Shown here in pieces: positions 34,755-43,091 of a stretch of 64,000 nucleotides of DNA. A model generated the notes under the pieces. That model was not told the DNA's origin. It made no database searches and saw only the letters and a list, made by a program, of their open reading frames with translations. Position numbers and translations under genes: made by a program. This DNA is from Tessaracoccus sp. OS52 (lineage in GTDB: Bacteria > Actinomycetota > Actinomycetes > Propionibacteriales > Propionibacteriaceae), in NCBI RefSeq assembly GCF_020687685.1, contig NZ_JAJEWM010000001.1, positions 1,922,001-1,986,000 on the forward strand, read 5' to 3'. Within the stretch, counting starts at the first letter, position 1, and the number at the start of each line of letters is the position of its first letter.

Positions 34755-34760
34755 AACCTA
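34755..34760 (-). promoter_or_regulatory. candidate -10 hexamer TAGGTT of the exporter operon
   Basis: TAGGTT on the minus strand, 27 bases before the ATPase ATG at 34727. This is a normal distance for a leadered transcript that includes the AGAAAGG ribosome-binding site. No convincing -35 was found. Confidence 0.35.
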
Positions 34761-34853
34761 TGGCCGGTGTTCCCCTCGGCGGATCGGCCCGGGGACGTCG
34801 GGTGGGCGACGCCTTCTATGACCCCGGGCTGAGGGACCCCTGCCCAAGGGCAA

Positions 34854-34890
34854 GGGGCCGGGTCAGGGCTGGGCGCCCCGACCCGGCCCC
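34854..34890 (-). terminator. strong hairpin terminator after the NAGPA/phosphoesterase gene
   Basis: Perfect 11-bp arms, GGGGCCGGGTC (34854-34864) and GACCCGGCCCC (34880-34890), with a 15-base loop, 18 bp after the stop codon. A second short palindrome, TGCCCAAGGGCA (34841-34852), follows directly. Confidence 0.75.
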
Positions 34891-34908
34891 CGGCCGGAAC
34901 CGACCCAC

Positions 34909-37900
34909 TCAGGCCACGGTGATGCTGACCTGCGAGGTTTCGCCGTTCACGGTCACCGACACCGTGTGGGTGCCCGCCACCGTCGCCACGAACCGGCCCG
35001 TCGCCGCGTCGAAGCGGGCACCATCCGAGACCGCCCAGTCCGCGGCCACCGGATAGGCGACGGGGACCTCTCGGCCGTCCTGCACCACCGTCGCGGTCAC
35101 TGTGACCGCCTCGCCCACGGCGGCCGTGGCCGGCGCGTCGATCACCAACTGGTCGACGTGCGGGGTCATGGCCACCTTGATCCACTCGACGGGCTCCTCC
35201 CAGCGGCGTCCCGTCAGGGGCTGGGCCACGGCCTCGGGGTTGATCCCGATGAGCGACCAGCCGGTGAAGCCGCCCTCGCCGGGCGCCGCCGTCGGGGACT
35301 TGCCGGAGTTGCCGTTGATCAGCTGCAGCACGCCGTCGGTGCTGGAGGCGTGGAAGGTCCCTACGCCCGCTCCCTGCAGTGCGACGCCCTTGCCGGAGGC
35401 CAGCTTGAAGTCCGCCAGCCAGTCGGCCAGCATCTCGGCCTCCAGCGGGTCGGAGATCGCGGAGCCGCCGGTGGCGCTCGGGTCTGTCATCGGGTGGTGC
35501 TGGACGACCACGACGTTGTTCACCCCGGGGTCGGTGGCCGCGTCGTCGAGCTGGGCCTTCAGGTCCAGGATCTGCTCGAACCCGCCGGAGCGCAGGGTGT
35601 ATCCGGGGGTGGAGCGGATGATGAAGCGCGTGCCCAGGTGGTCGAAGGTGCGCGCCGGCTCGCCGAAGACCTTGCTCCACGCGGCCAGGCTGCCGGGTCC
35701 GGCGTACTCGTGGTTGCCGGGCACGTAGTGGACGGGTACAGCGTCGCCGATCTCCTCGTCGATCACCCGTTTGGCCAGTTCGATGTCCCGGGCGAAACCG
35801 CGGTCCACGAAGTCACCGGCGATGATGATGAACTCGGGATCGGCCGCCAGCGCCTCGCGCAACGTGCGGCGGGCCTGGGCGACGATGTCGGAGTTCGGGG
35901 CGTCGGCGGTGAACTGCGCGTCGGAGAGCACCGCGTAGCGCCAGTAGGACTCCGGGATGCCGCCGTCGGCGACCAGCGCCGGGTTGATCTCCTTGGAGAC
36001 GCTCAGCGGCGGGATGGTCGGTGCGGAGCGGACGGTCACGTCGTCGAACAGGACCCGGCCGGAGTACTGCCGGGCCGGGACGGTCTCCACCAGGTAGAAG
36101 CGGAAGAACGAGATCGGCATGTTCAGGCCTGCCGGGAGGTTGGCCTCGACGTAGCGCCAACCGGTCCAGTCGATGGCTGCGGCGACGTCGATCGTCTTGG
36201 CGGCACCACCGGTGGCCTCGTAGATGTTGGCGCGCAACCAGGCGCCCTTGCCGTCGCCGTGGACCCACACCCCGAGCTTCTGCGGGGTGCCCTCGAGCAC
36301 CGGCCGCGGGCTCTTGGCCAGGTAGGCGGCACGGGTGGCGGTACCGCCGGTGAGCGAGTAGTCGAGCGCGATGGCGTTGCCGCCGTCGCGTCCCTCTCCC
36401 ACGGCCAGGGAGGCCGAGGCACCGACGTAGGAGGGGTACTTGACCGCGGACCAGCCGGTCATGGACTCCATGTCGTCGATGACGGTGCTGGCCAGGCCGA
36501 TGCTCGCCGCCAGCTGGGTGGTCAGCCCCACCACCTCGACGGTGATGACCGCCGCTCCGGAATCCACCAGCGGAGTGACGACGAAGTGGTCGTCGACGGC
36601 CTCGATGCGCACGAGGGACTCGTCGTAGTCGAGGTCGACGTCGCGGGGCTCAACCCAGGTGGAGAAGCCCTGCGCGTCGTGACCGAAGACCTGGAACGAC
36701 GACCTGGCCTCGATGCTCGCCAGGCTGACCTGCGGCGTGGAGGTGGACACCCGCACGGGTGCGCCCACCACGACGATCTCCTCGCGGGAGGAGGCGTCAC
36801 CCTGACCCATCACGACCTCTGTGGTTCCAGCGGCCCGACCGGTGAGTACCACCGTGTCCGGTTCCGAAGTGGCGGAGACGCGCGCGTTCTCCCCGAGGAC
36901 CTTCCAGGCCGGGGCGGACTCGACGGGCGCGAAGGTCTCGTCGTAGGCCTGCGCGGTGACGACGCGGCTGAGGCCGGTCATGACGTAGAGGTCACGCGAG
37001 GCGTCGGCGTCGGCGCCCTTCATCATGGAGTTGGTGGCGACCAGGGAGAAGTCCCTTGCCTCACCGGAGCCCTCCGCGGTCGGCAGGATGCCGATGGAGT
37101 TGGCCGTGTGGCGCTCCCCGCCGTCGGAGGGCGACGAGCGGATGGCGGGCGCGTCCTGGCCGGCCAGGCGGGCGTTCAGCTGGGACGAGCCGCCGCCGTC
37201 GAGGTTCAGCACGTCGTCGAAGCCCATGCCCAGGAAGAACTCGGCGGTCTCCACCTCCGTCATGCCGCGCGAGGTGGACTGCCGGCCGTCGACGGTGAGC
37301 AGCGCCATCTCGGAGCCGTCCTCGCTGAGGGCCAGGACGGTGCGGGGGTGGAGGTCAGTGTCGTTGGAGGTCACCACCTCGCCGTTGAGCGCGACGGGGA
37401 AGAAGCCGTTGATGGCCATGGCGATGTCGTCGGAGCCCTTCATGGCGTACTCGACGGTGATCGCCTCGCCCGTTGTGAACTCGGCGAGTTCGGCGACGGC
37501 ACCGTCCCGGCCGACGAGCACCTGCTCGTTGTCGGCGAGCTGAGCCTGGTCGACGGTGGCGCCGGAGGAGACGACCACCCCGTCGCGGATCAGGACCTGC
37601 CAGGTGTTCGTGGCGCCCTCGAGTGTGCGGGTGAGCGCGACGTCGCCCCAGTCGTCGGTGTAGAGGGCGATGGCGTCGGCGGACACGCGCGGGGAGTTGA
37701 GGTATTCGATGGAGTGGGTGAACTCACCGTCGGTGGCGGTGGCGTCGAGGAAGAGCTGCGCCACCTCGCCGAGGCCGTCGGAGCCGATGATGGCGCTGGG
37801 ACCGCGCCGGAACTGGGTGCCTTCTGCGTAGGCCTGGATGACCTCACCGTCGCGCTTGATCCCCAGGCCGTTCGGGGCTCCCGTGTCGTTGATGTCGAAT

Positions 37901-38280
37901 CCGTCGCCGTTGACGCCGGCGATGGCGCCCGCACCGTTCAGCTGGTTGGTCAGCGTGTCGGTCTCCGCGACGCTGCCCGAGTTGACGTAGTCGAGCTCGA
38001 AGGAGTCGCTGGTCAGGTCCAGCGTCAGCAGGTCGCCACGCAGCCACCCGGCCGGGGCGTAACGGTCGAAGGAGGTGTAGTGAACGCCGGGGACGACGGG
38101 GGCGTCGTCGCGGCGGGTGAGGATGGTTCCCTCGGGGGCCAGCTGCTCGTCGTCGACGACGAGGTGCGCGTCCGGCACCTCGACGGGTGGGTTGGCTACC
38201 GCTGGCGCCACCAGCGCCAACGTCAGCAACGATGTCGCTGCCAGCGCGCCGACGGCGCGGGGGCGGATGTGGAAGGTCAT
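34909..38280 (-). CDS. secreted phosphodiester glycosidase (NAGPA) fused to a calcineurin-like phosphoesterase
   Basis: An 1123-residue exported protein with a cleavable signal peptide (LTLALVAPAVANPPVE, cleavage near residue 29). Residues about 90-400 are a NAGPA-type phosphodiester glycosidase domain (GVNGDGFDINDTGAPNGLGI, and VLNLDGGGSSQL near 360). A central beta-rich region of Ig- and CBM-like modules follows (about 400-750; DDMESMTGWSAVKYPSYVG opens a carbohydrate-binding-like domain). Residues about 780-1000 are a calcineurin-like metallophosphoesterase (AVLSDAQF, IIAGDFVDRG, VPGNHEYAG, VVQHHP). A C-terminal Ig-like domain (SVTVNGETSQVSITVA) closes it. It probably releases phosphate from extracellular phosphodiesters or sugar phosphates. 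AGGAG precedes the ATG; a PHO-box-like repeat array lies upstream, and a strong hairpin follows. Confidence 0.88.
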   Translation of the reverse strand: MTFHIRPRAVGALAATSLLTLALVAPAVANPPVEVPDAHLVVDDEQLAPEGTILTRRDDAPVVPGVHYTSFDRYAPAGWLRGDLLTLDLTSDSFELDYVNSGSVAETDTLTNQLNGAGAIAGVNGDGFDINDTGAPNGLGIKRDGEVIQAYAEGTQFRRGPSAIIGSDGLGEVAQLFLDATATDGEFTHSIEYLNSPRVSADAIALYTDDWGDVALTRTLEGATNTWQVLIRDGVVVSSGATVDQAQLADNEQVLVGRDGAVAELAEFTTGEAITVEYAMKGSDDIAMAINGFFPVALNGEVVTSNDTDLHPRTVLALSEDGSEMALLTVDGRQSTSRGMTEVETAEFFLGMGFDDVLNLDGGGSSQLNARLAGQDAPAIRSSPSDGGERHTANSIGILPTAEGSGEARDFSLVATNSMMKGADADASRDLYVMTGLSRVVTAQAYDETFAPVESAPAWKVLGENARVSATSEPDTVVLTGRAAGTTEVVMGQGDASSREEIVVVGAPVRVSTSTPQVSLASIEARSSFQVFGHDAQGFSTWVEPRDVDLDYDESLVRIEAVDDHFVVTPLVDSGAAVITVEVVGLTTQLAASIGLASTVIDDMESMTGWSAVKYPSYVGASASLAVGEGRDGGNAIALDYSLTGGTATRAAYLAKSPRPVLEGTPQKLGVWVHGDGKGAWLRANIYEATGGAAKTIDVAAAIDWTGWRYVEANLPAGLNMPISFFRFYLVETVPARQYSGRVLFDDVTVRSAPTIPPLSVSKEINPALVADGGIPESYWRYAVLSDAQFTADAPNSDIVAQARRTLREALAADPEFIIIAGDFVDRGFARDIELAKRVIDEEIGDAVPVHYVPGNHEYAGPGSLAAWSKVFGEPARTFDHLGTRFIIRSTPGYTLRSGGFEQILDLKAQLDDAATDPGVNNVVVVQHHPMTDPSATGGSAISDPLEAEMLADWLADFKLASGKGVALQGAGVGTFHASSTDGVLQLINGNSGKSPTAAPGEGGFTGWSLIGINPEAVAQPLTGRRWEEPVEWIKVAMTPHVDQLVIDAPATAAVGEAVTVTATVVQDGREVPVAYPVAADWAVSDGARFDAATGRFVATVAGTHTVSVTVNGETSQVSITVA

Positions 38281-38347
38281 GGCTGCTCCTGATGGGGGAC
38301 GGGGACCATGACAATTTCTATGCCGCGTACAAGAACTGGAGGCGGCA

Positions 38348-38380
38348 CCCGGGTGACGGGAGGGTGACCGGCAGGTTAAC
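38348..38380 (-). promoter_or_regulatory. PHO-box-like triple 11-bp direct repeat
   Basis: Read toward the phosphoesterase gene, three adjacent 11-base units: GTTAACCTGCC, GGTCACCCTCC, CGTCACCCGGG. Each begins with a variant of GTTCACC, the half-site bound by actinobacterial PhoP (PHO box, 11-bp periodicity). It lies 68-100 bp before the start codon. An equivalent array precedes the secreted 5'-nucleotidase gene. Confidence 0.65.
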
Positions 38381-38385
38381 GCTGG

Positions 38386-39336
38386 TCAGAAGCCGAGGTC
38401 GGCCAGCGTGGCCCGGATGATCTGGGCCGAGTCGTGCATGGCCCCGAGTTCGCCGTCCTGGAGGGGCTGGCGCAGGCTCTGGCCCGCGCCGTGGCCGCCG
38501 ACGATGGTCGGGACTGACATGCACACGTCGGAGATGCCGTACCAGTCATCGAGCAGGCCGGACACCGGCATCACCCGGTTCTCGTCGCGCAACACGGCCT
38601 CGATGATCTCCGTGCCGGCCAGGCCGATGGCGTAGTTGGTGGCGCCCTTGCCCTCGATCACCTCGTAGGCGGCGTTGACCACGTCGTCGGCGATCTCGTC
38701 GCGGGCCGACTCCCCCAGTTTCCCCGTCTGCCGCTCCCACTCCAGGAGCGGGACGCCGCCGATGCTGGCGCTGCTCCAGATGGGGATCTCGGAATCACCG
38801 TGCTCGCCCAGGATGTAGGCGTGCACGTTGCGAACCGCCACCCCGCAGCGCTGGGCCACGAGGAACCGCAGCCGGGACGAGTCCAGCACGGTGCCCGACC
38901 CGAACAGCTGGTTGCTGGGCAGTCCGCTGATCTTCAGGGCGGCGTAGGTGGTGACGTCGACCGGGTTGGTGACCAACAGGAAGATCGCATTCGGCGAGCA
39001 CTCGACCAGCGGCGGGATCATTTTCTTCATCATGTTGACCGTGGAGGCGGCCAGGTCCATCCGCGACTCCCCCGGGCGCTGCTTGGCCCCAGCGGTGATC
39101 ACCACGACGTCGGAGCCGCGGGTGATCTCGACGTCGTCGGAGCCCTCGACGGTGGCCTGCGGGAAGAACTGGCTGCCGTGGGCCATGTCCAGGGCCTCGG
39201 CGCGCACCTTGGCGGGGTTGATGTCGTGCAGGACGACGTGGCGCGCGACCCCGCGGATCAGTGCGGCGTAGGCGAGCGAGGACCCCACCGCCCCGGCGCC
39301 GACGACGGCCACCTTGGGGACGCGCCTGGCGGGCAT
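38386..39336 (-). CDS. ldh: L-lactate dehydrogenase
   Basis: A 316-residue NAD-dependent enzyme reducing pyruvate to L-lactate. Visible landmarks are the Rossmann loop VVGAGAVGSSLAYAA, the substrate loop GAKQRPGESRMDL (Gln marking lactate over malate specificity, with the catalytic Arg), NPVDVTTYAALK, the LDSSRLRFLVA block with Asp and Arg, and the active-site His in YILGEHGDSE. ATG 39336 is used; the longer open frame upstream lies over prs. The prs stop lies 1 bp before this start, so prs and ldh are probably co-transcribed, an unusual pairing. Confidence 0.96.
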   Translation of the reverse strand: MPARRVPKVAVVGAGAVGSSLAYAALIRGVARHVVLHDINPAKVRAEALDMAHGSQFFPQATVEGSDDVEITRGSDVVVITAGAKQRPGESRMDLAASTVNMMKKMIPPLVECSPNAIFLLVTNPVDVTTYAALKISGLPSNQLFGSGTVLDSSRLRFLVAQRCGVAVRNVHAYILGEHGDSEIPIWSSASIGGVPLLEWERQTGKLGESARDEIADDVVNAAYEVIEGKGATNYAIGLAGTEIIEAVLRDENRVMPVSGLLDDWYGISDVCMSVPTIVGGHGAGQSLRQPLQDGELGAMHDSAQIIRATLADLGF

Positions 39337-39337
39337 C

Positions 39338-40321
39338 TCAGGCCTGACCGCCGAACAGTTCGGTGACCGAGCCGTCGTTGAAGACCGCGTTGATGGCCTT
39401 GGCCAGCAGGGGCGCGATGGACAGGACGGTGAGGTTGTTGATCGGTTCTGTGGCCCTGAGCGGCAGGGTGTTGGTGACGATGATCTCATCGAGTCCGACG
39501 TCGTTGAGGCGCTGCACAGCCGGCCCGGAGAAGATCGGGTGCGTCGCGGCCGCGATGACGCGCTTGGCGCCACGGTCCCGCAGCGCCTGGGCGGCCTGCA
39601 CGATGGTGCCGGCCGTGTCGATCATGTCGTCCACCAGCAGGCAGGTCTTGCCGTCGACGTCACCGACGACCTCGTGCACCTCGACGGTGTTGGCCCGGTT
39701 GTGGTCGCGCCGCTTGTGCACGATCGCCAGCGGCGAGCCGAGGACGTCGCTCCACATGTCGGCCAGGCGCACCCGCCCGGCGTCCGGGGATACGACGGTC
39801 ATCTCCGACTTCTCGTACTTGCCCAGCACGTAGTCGCTCAGCACGGGCAGCCCCCACAGGTGGTCGACGGGGCCGTCGAAGAACCCCTGGATCTGGGCGG
39901 CGTGCAGGTCCACCGACATGATCCGGTCCGCGCCGGCGGCCTTGTACATGTCGGCGACCAGGCGTGCGGAGATGGGTTCGCGACCGAGGTGCTTCTTGTC
40001 CTGCCGCGCGTAGGGGTAATAAGGGGAGACCACCGTGATCCGCTTGGCGGAGGCGCGCTTGAGCGCGTCCACCATGATCAACTGCTCCATGATCCACTCG
40101 TTGACCGGCGCGCAGTGGGACTGGATGACGAAGGCGTCACAGCCGCGGACCGATTCCTCGAAGCGGACGTAGATCTCGGAGTTGGCGTAGGCGAGGGCTC
40201 TCGTCGGCACCAATTCCTCCCCCATCAGCCGGGCCACTTCCTCGGCCAGCTCGGGGAAAGCACGACCCGTGAACAGCATGAGGTGTTTGTTGTTCGCGGT
40301 GTGGTGGATCTGATGGGTCAT
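39338..40321 (-). CDS. prs: ribose-phosphate pyrophosphokinase
   Basis: Makes PRPP from ribose 5-phosphate and ATP for purine, pyrimidine, His and Trp synthesis. The 327-residue protein has the class I blocks FEESVRGCDAFVIQSHCAP, YYPYARQDKKHLGREPI (flexible loop), MSVDLHAAQIQGFFDGP, VVSPDAGRVRLADMW, and the PRPP-binding loop LLVDDMIDTAGTI. It starts 9 bp after the glmU stop, the standard glmU-prs order. Downstream comes ldh in place of the usual rplY. Confidence 0.97.
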   Translation of the reverse strand: MTHQIHHTANNKHLMLFTGRAFPELAEEVARLMGEELVPTRALAYANSEIYVRFEESVRGCDAFVIQSHCAPVNEWIMEQLIMVDALKRASAKRITVVSPYYPYARQDKKHLGREPISARLVADMYKAAGADRIMSVDLHAAQIQGFFDGPVDHLWGLPVLSDYVLGKYEKSEMTVVSPDAGRVRLADMWSDVLGSPLAIVHKRRDHNRANTVEVHEVVGDVDGKTCLLVDDMIDTAGTIVQAAQALRDRGAKRVIAAATHPIFSGPAVQRLNDVGLDEIIVTNTLPLRATEPINNLTVLSIAPLLAKAINAVFNDGSVTELFGGQA

Positions 40322-40330
40322 GTGTGCGGG

Positions 40331-41809
40331 TCAGCCCTTCTGCTTCGCGCGGGATTCTTCGACGGCGGGATGGATGGTCCCGTCGTGGGCCTTGGCGGCG
40401 TCGTCGGCCTTGGAACCGGGGCGGCGCTTGGCGATCCAGCCCTCGGCGACGTGCTGCCTGCCCCGCGCGACGGCGAGGCCGCCGGCCGGGACGTCGTCGG
40501 TGATGGTGGATCCAGCGGCCACGAAACCGCCCGGGCCGATGTCCACGGGCGCCACCAGCACCGAGTTCGAGCCGACGAAGGCCGCCCTGCCGACGTGGGT
40601 GGTGGACTTGTTGACGCCGTCGTAGTTGGCGAAGATGGTGCCCGCCCCGATGTTGGCGCCCGCGTCGATGAACGCGTCCCCCACGTAGGCCAGGTGCGGC
40701 ACCTTCGCGCCGCCCTCGATGACGGCGTTCTTGGTCTCCACGAAAGTGCCGATCTTGCCGCCCCTGCCCAGCTGGGTGCCAGGCCGCAGGTAGGCGAACG
40801 GACCGACGGTGGCGCCCTCACCCACGATCGCGAACGAGCCGTGCGTGCGGACCACCTCGGCACCCGCGCCCACCTCGACGTCCATGAGGCTGGTGTCCGG
40901 GCCGATGATGGCGCCCTCACCGATGGTGGTGGCGCCCTGGAGGATGGTGCCCGGCATCAGCAGCACGTCGGGCGCCAGGTCCACGTCCACGTCGATCCAC
41001 GTGGAACCGGGATCAACGATGGTCACGCCCGCGAGCATCCAGGCGTCCAGGATCCGGCGGTTCATCTCATGGTTGACGCGGGCGAGCTGGACCCTGTCGT
41101 TGACGCCCTGGGTCTGCCAGACGTCGTCGATCATCAGGGAGCCGACGCGGTCCCCGCGCTCATGGGCGAGCCGCACGACGTCGGTCAGGTTGTGCCCGCC
41201 CAGTCCGGCGCGCAGCCCGCCCAGTCCGGCGCGCAGCGCGTCGGACTCGAAGACGTAGACCCCGGAGTTGATCTCGGAGATGGCGCGCTGCTGGTCGTCG
41301 GCGTCGTCCTCCTCGACGATCCCGACGATCCTGTCGCCCTCGCGCAGGATCCGGCCGTAACCGGTGGGCTCCTCCACGTCGGCGGTCAGGAGGGTGACCG
41401 CGTTGTGGTGGGCACGGTGGATGGCGACGAGCTTGCGCAGCGTGCTGCCGGTGAGCATCGGGACGTCGCCGTAGGTGACCACCACCTCACCCTGGACCTC
41501 CCCCAGGCTGTCGAGCCCGGCCGCGACCGCGTGGCCCGTGCCGAGCTGCTCGTCCTGGATGGCCGTCATCACCGTCGTGGAGAGGGTCTGCAGGTGCTCG
41601 GCAACCTGGTCACGCAGGTGTCCCACCACGACGACGAGCCGCTCCGGGTCGAGCGCGGAGGCGGCGGAGACGGCGTAGCTGAGCATCGTCTTGCCGGAGA
41701 CCTCGTGCAGGAGGGTGGCCTTCTTGGACTTCATCCGGGTGCCGCCGCCTGCGGCGAGGACCACCACGGCCGAAACCGGGCTCAAATCATCGGTGTGATC
41801 TGTAGTCAT
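40331..41809 (-). CDS. glmU: bifunctional GlmU: N-acetylglucosamine-1-phosphate uridyltransferase / glucosamine-1-phosphate acetyltransferase
   Basis: Makes UDP-GlcNAc for peptidoglycan and, in mycothiol producers, for mycothiol. The 492 residues include an N-terminal uridyltransferase (VVLAAGGGTRMKSKKATLLH, GTGHAVAAGL, YGDVPMLTGSTL, EINSGVYVFE, GVNDRVQLARVN) and a C-terminal left-handed beta-helix with hexapeptide repeats. ATG 41809 has GGAG six bases upstream. Oddity: a perfect 21-bp tandem duplication gives LRAGLGG twice at about residues 190-205, exactly where most GlmU proteins have an NAQGExYLTD loop; here it reads GGHNLTDVV. Whether the loop change affects activity is unknown. Confidence 0.95.
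   Translation of the reverse strand: MTTDHTDDLSPVSAVVVLAAGGGTRMKSKKATLLHEVSGKTMLSYAVSAASALDPERLVVVVGHLRDQVAEHLQTLSTTVMTAIQDEQLGTGHAVAAGLDSLGEVQGEVVVTYGDVPMLTGSTLRKLVAIHRAHHNAVTLLTADVEEPTGYGRILREGDRIVGIVEEDDADDQQRAISEINSGVYVFESDALRAGLGGLRAGLGGHNLTDVVRLAHERGDRVGSLMIDDVWQTQGVNDRVQLARVNHEMNRRILDAWMLAGVTIVDPGSTWIDVDVDLAPDVLLMPGTILQGATTIGEGAIIGPDTSLMDVEVGAGAEVVRTHGSFAIVGEGATVGPFAYLRPGTQLGRGGKIGTFVETKNAVIEGGAKVPHLAYVGDAFIDAGANIGAGTIFANYDGVNKSTTHVGRAAFVGSNSVLVAPVDIGPGGFVAAGSTITDDVPAGGLAVARGRQHVAEGWIAKRRPGSKADDAAKAHDGTIHPAVEESRAKQKG
41195..41236 (-). repeat. perfect 21-bp tandem duplication inside glmU
   Basis: Two identical 21-bp units, 41195-41215 and 41216-41236, encode a duplicated seven-residue stretch in the uridyltransferase domain. 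Because the unit is in frame, the protein stays open. Confidence 0.95.
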
Positions 41810-41879
41810 CGAATCTCCAATGCTGCGGGCCGGAGGCTGTCCTCGCGAGCCTATCAGCCACGATCCCGGCAGCACGCAA

Positions 41880-41912
41880 CGATGCCCGGCCGCAAGCCTG
41901 GCCGGGGCATCG
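41880..41912 (-). terminator. hairpin terminator of the xylose-type ABC operon
   Basis: Arms CGATGCCCGGCC (41880-41891) and GGCCGGGGCATCG (41900-41912) pair with one bulged base around an 8-base loop, 9 bp after the permease stop and before glmU. No U tract is visible. Confidence 0.65.
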
Positions 41913-41921
41913 TCACTGCCA

Positions 41922-43091
41922 CTACTTGGAGGCGGCGCGGCGCTTGTTGATCAGGTCGAAGGCCACCGCGAACAGCAGCACCAGGCCCTTGACCACCTGT
42001 TGCGTCGGGGTGTCGACGCCGAGCAACTGCATGCCGTTGGTCATGACGGCCATGATCATGCCGCCGATGATCGCGCCGACGACGGTGCCGACGCCACCGG
42101 TCACCGCGGCGCCGCCGATGAAGCAGGCCGCGATCGCGTCCAGTTCGAACATGTTGCCGGCACCGGGCTGGGCACCGTTCGAGCGGGACGAGTAGACGAC
42201 CCCGGCGATGCCCGTGAGCAGGCCCATGTGGACGTAGACGCTGAAGATGGTGCGCGAGACCTTCACACCGGACAGGCGGGCGGCGTTGATGTTGCCGCCG
42301 ATGGCGTAGACGTGGCGCCCGTAGACGGTGTTCTTGGAGATGAAGGCGTAGATGATGATCAGGAACGCCATGATGATCAGCACGATCGGGAGGCCGCGGC
42401 TGTTGGCCAGCTGCCATGCGAAGAACATCACCACGACGGCGACGACGGCCAGCTTGACGATGAGCAGCCACATCGGGTCCACGGTCTGCTCGTACTTGAT
42501 GCGGTTGGCTCGGGTCCGCATGGTGTTGACGATGTAGCCGACGACCGCCACGGCCCCGATGACGATCGTGAACACGTCGTAGCCGGGTCCGCCGAAGAGC
42601 CCGTTCAGGAAGCCCGTGGCGATCTGCTGGTACTCACCGCTCATGGGCGACAACGAGATGGAGCCCAGCACCATGTAGGTGGCCCCGCGGAACAGCAGCA
42701 TGCCCGAGAGCGTGACTATGAAGCCCGGGATGCCCACGTAGGCCACCCAGAAGCCGTGCCAGGCTCCGATCACCAGACCGGTGAGGATGCCTGCGAGCAC
42801 CGCCACCCACCAGGGCATCCCCATCTTGACCACCAGCGTGGCCGCGACGGCGCCGACGAGGGCGACGACCGACCCGACCGACAGGTCGATGTGGCCCACG
42901 ACGATCACGAAGAGCATGCCGATGGCGAGGATGAGGATGTAGGAGTACTGGAGCACGATGTTGGTTACGTTGCCCGCGCTGAGCAGCATGCCACCGGTCC
43001 AGATCTGGAACAGCAGGACGATGGCAACCAGGGCGACGAAGATGCCGCTCTGCCGCATGCCGCCCGAGACCATCTGCTTGAAAGTAGCCAT
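41922..43091 (-). CDS. xylH: sugar ABC transporter permease, XylH/MmsB type
   Basis: A 389-residue permease of a CUT2-class importer with about ten hydrophobic segments. The block GHIDLSVGSVVALVGAVAAT near residue 90 and the CFIGGAAVTGGVGTVVGAI motif near residue 325 are typical of RbsC/XylH/MmsB permeases. A long loop in the middle with an extra hydrophobic stretch (LLIVKLAVVAVVVMFFAWQL) is usual in the XylH/MmsB branch. It overlaps the ATPase gene stop by 1 bp and is last in the operon; the hairpin at 41880-41912 follows. Xylose or another monosaccharide is the likely cargo. Confidence 0.9.
   Translation of the reverse strand: MATFKQMVSGGMRQSGIFVALVAIVLLFQIWTGGMLLSAGNVTNIVLQYSYILILAIGMLFVIVVGHIDLSVGSVVALVGAVAATLVVKMGMPWWVAVLAGILTGLVIGAWHGFWVAYVGIPGFIVTLSGMLLFRGATYMVLGSISLSPMSGEYQQIATGFLNGLFGGPGYDVFTIVIGAVAVVGYIVNTMRTRANRIKYEQTVDPMWLLIVKLAVVAVVVMFFAWQLANSRGLPIVLIIMAFLIIIYAFISKNTVYGRHVYAIGGNINAARLSGVKVSRTIFSVYVHMGLLTGIAGVVYSSRSNGAQPGAGNMFELDAIAACFIGGAAVTGGVGTVVGAIIGGMIMAVMTNGMQLLGVDTPTQQVVKGLVLLFAVAFDLINKRRAASK

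Noticed and set aside
34966-38292. An 1108-residue plus-strand open frame opposite the NAGPA/phosphoesterase gene
   Set aside because: Antisense shadow: no recognisable domains and biased composition, while the minus-strand frame has a signal peptide and several catalytic motifs.
39314-41950. An 878-residue plus-strand frame opposite prs and glmU
   Set aside because: Shadow of two well-recognised enzymes on the minus strand.
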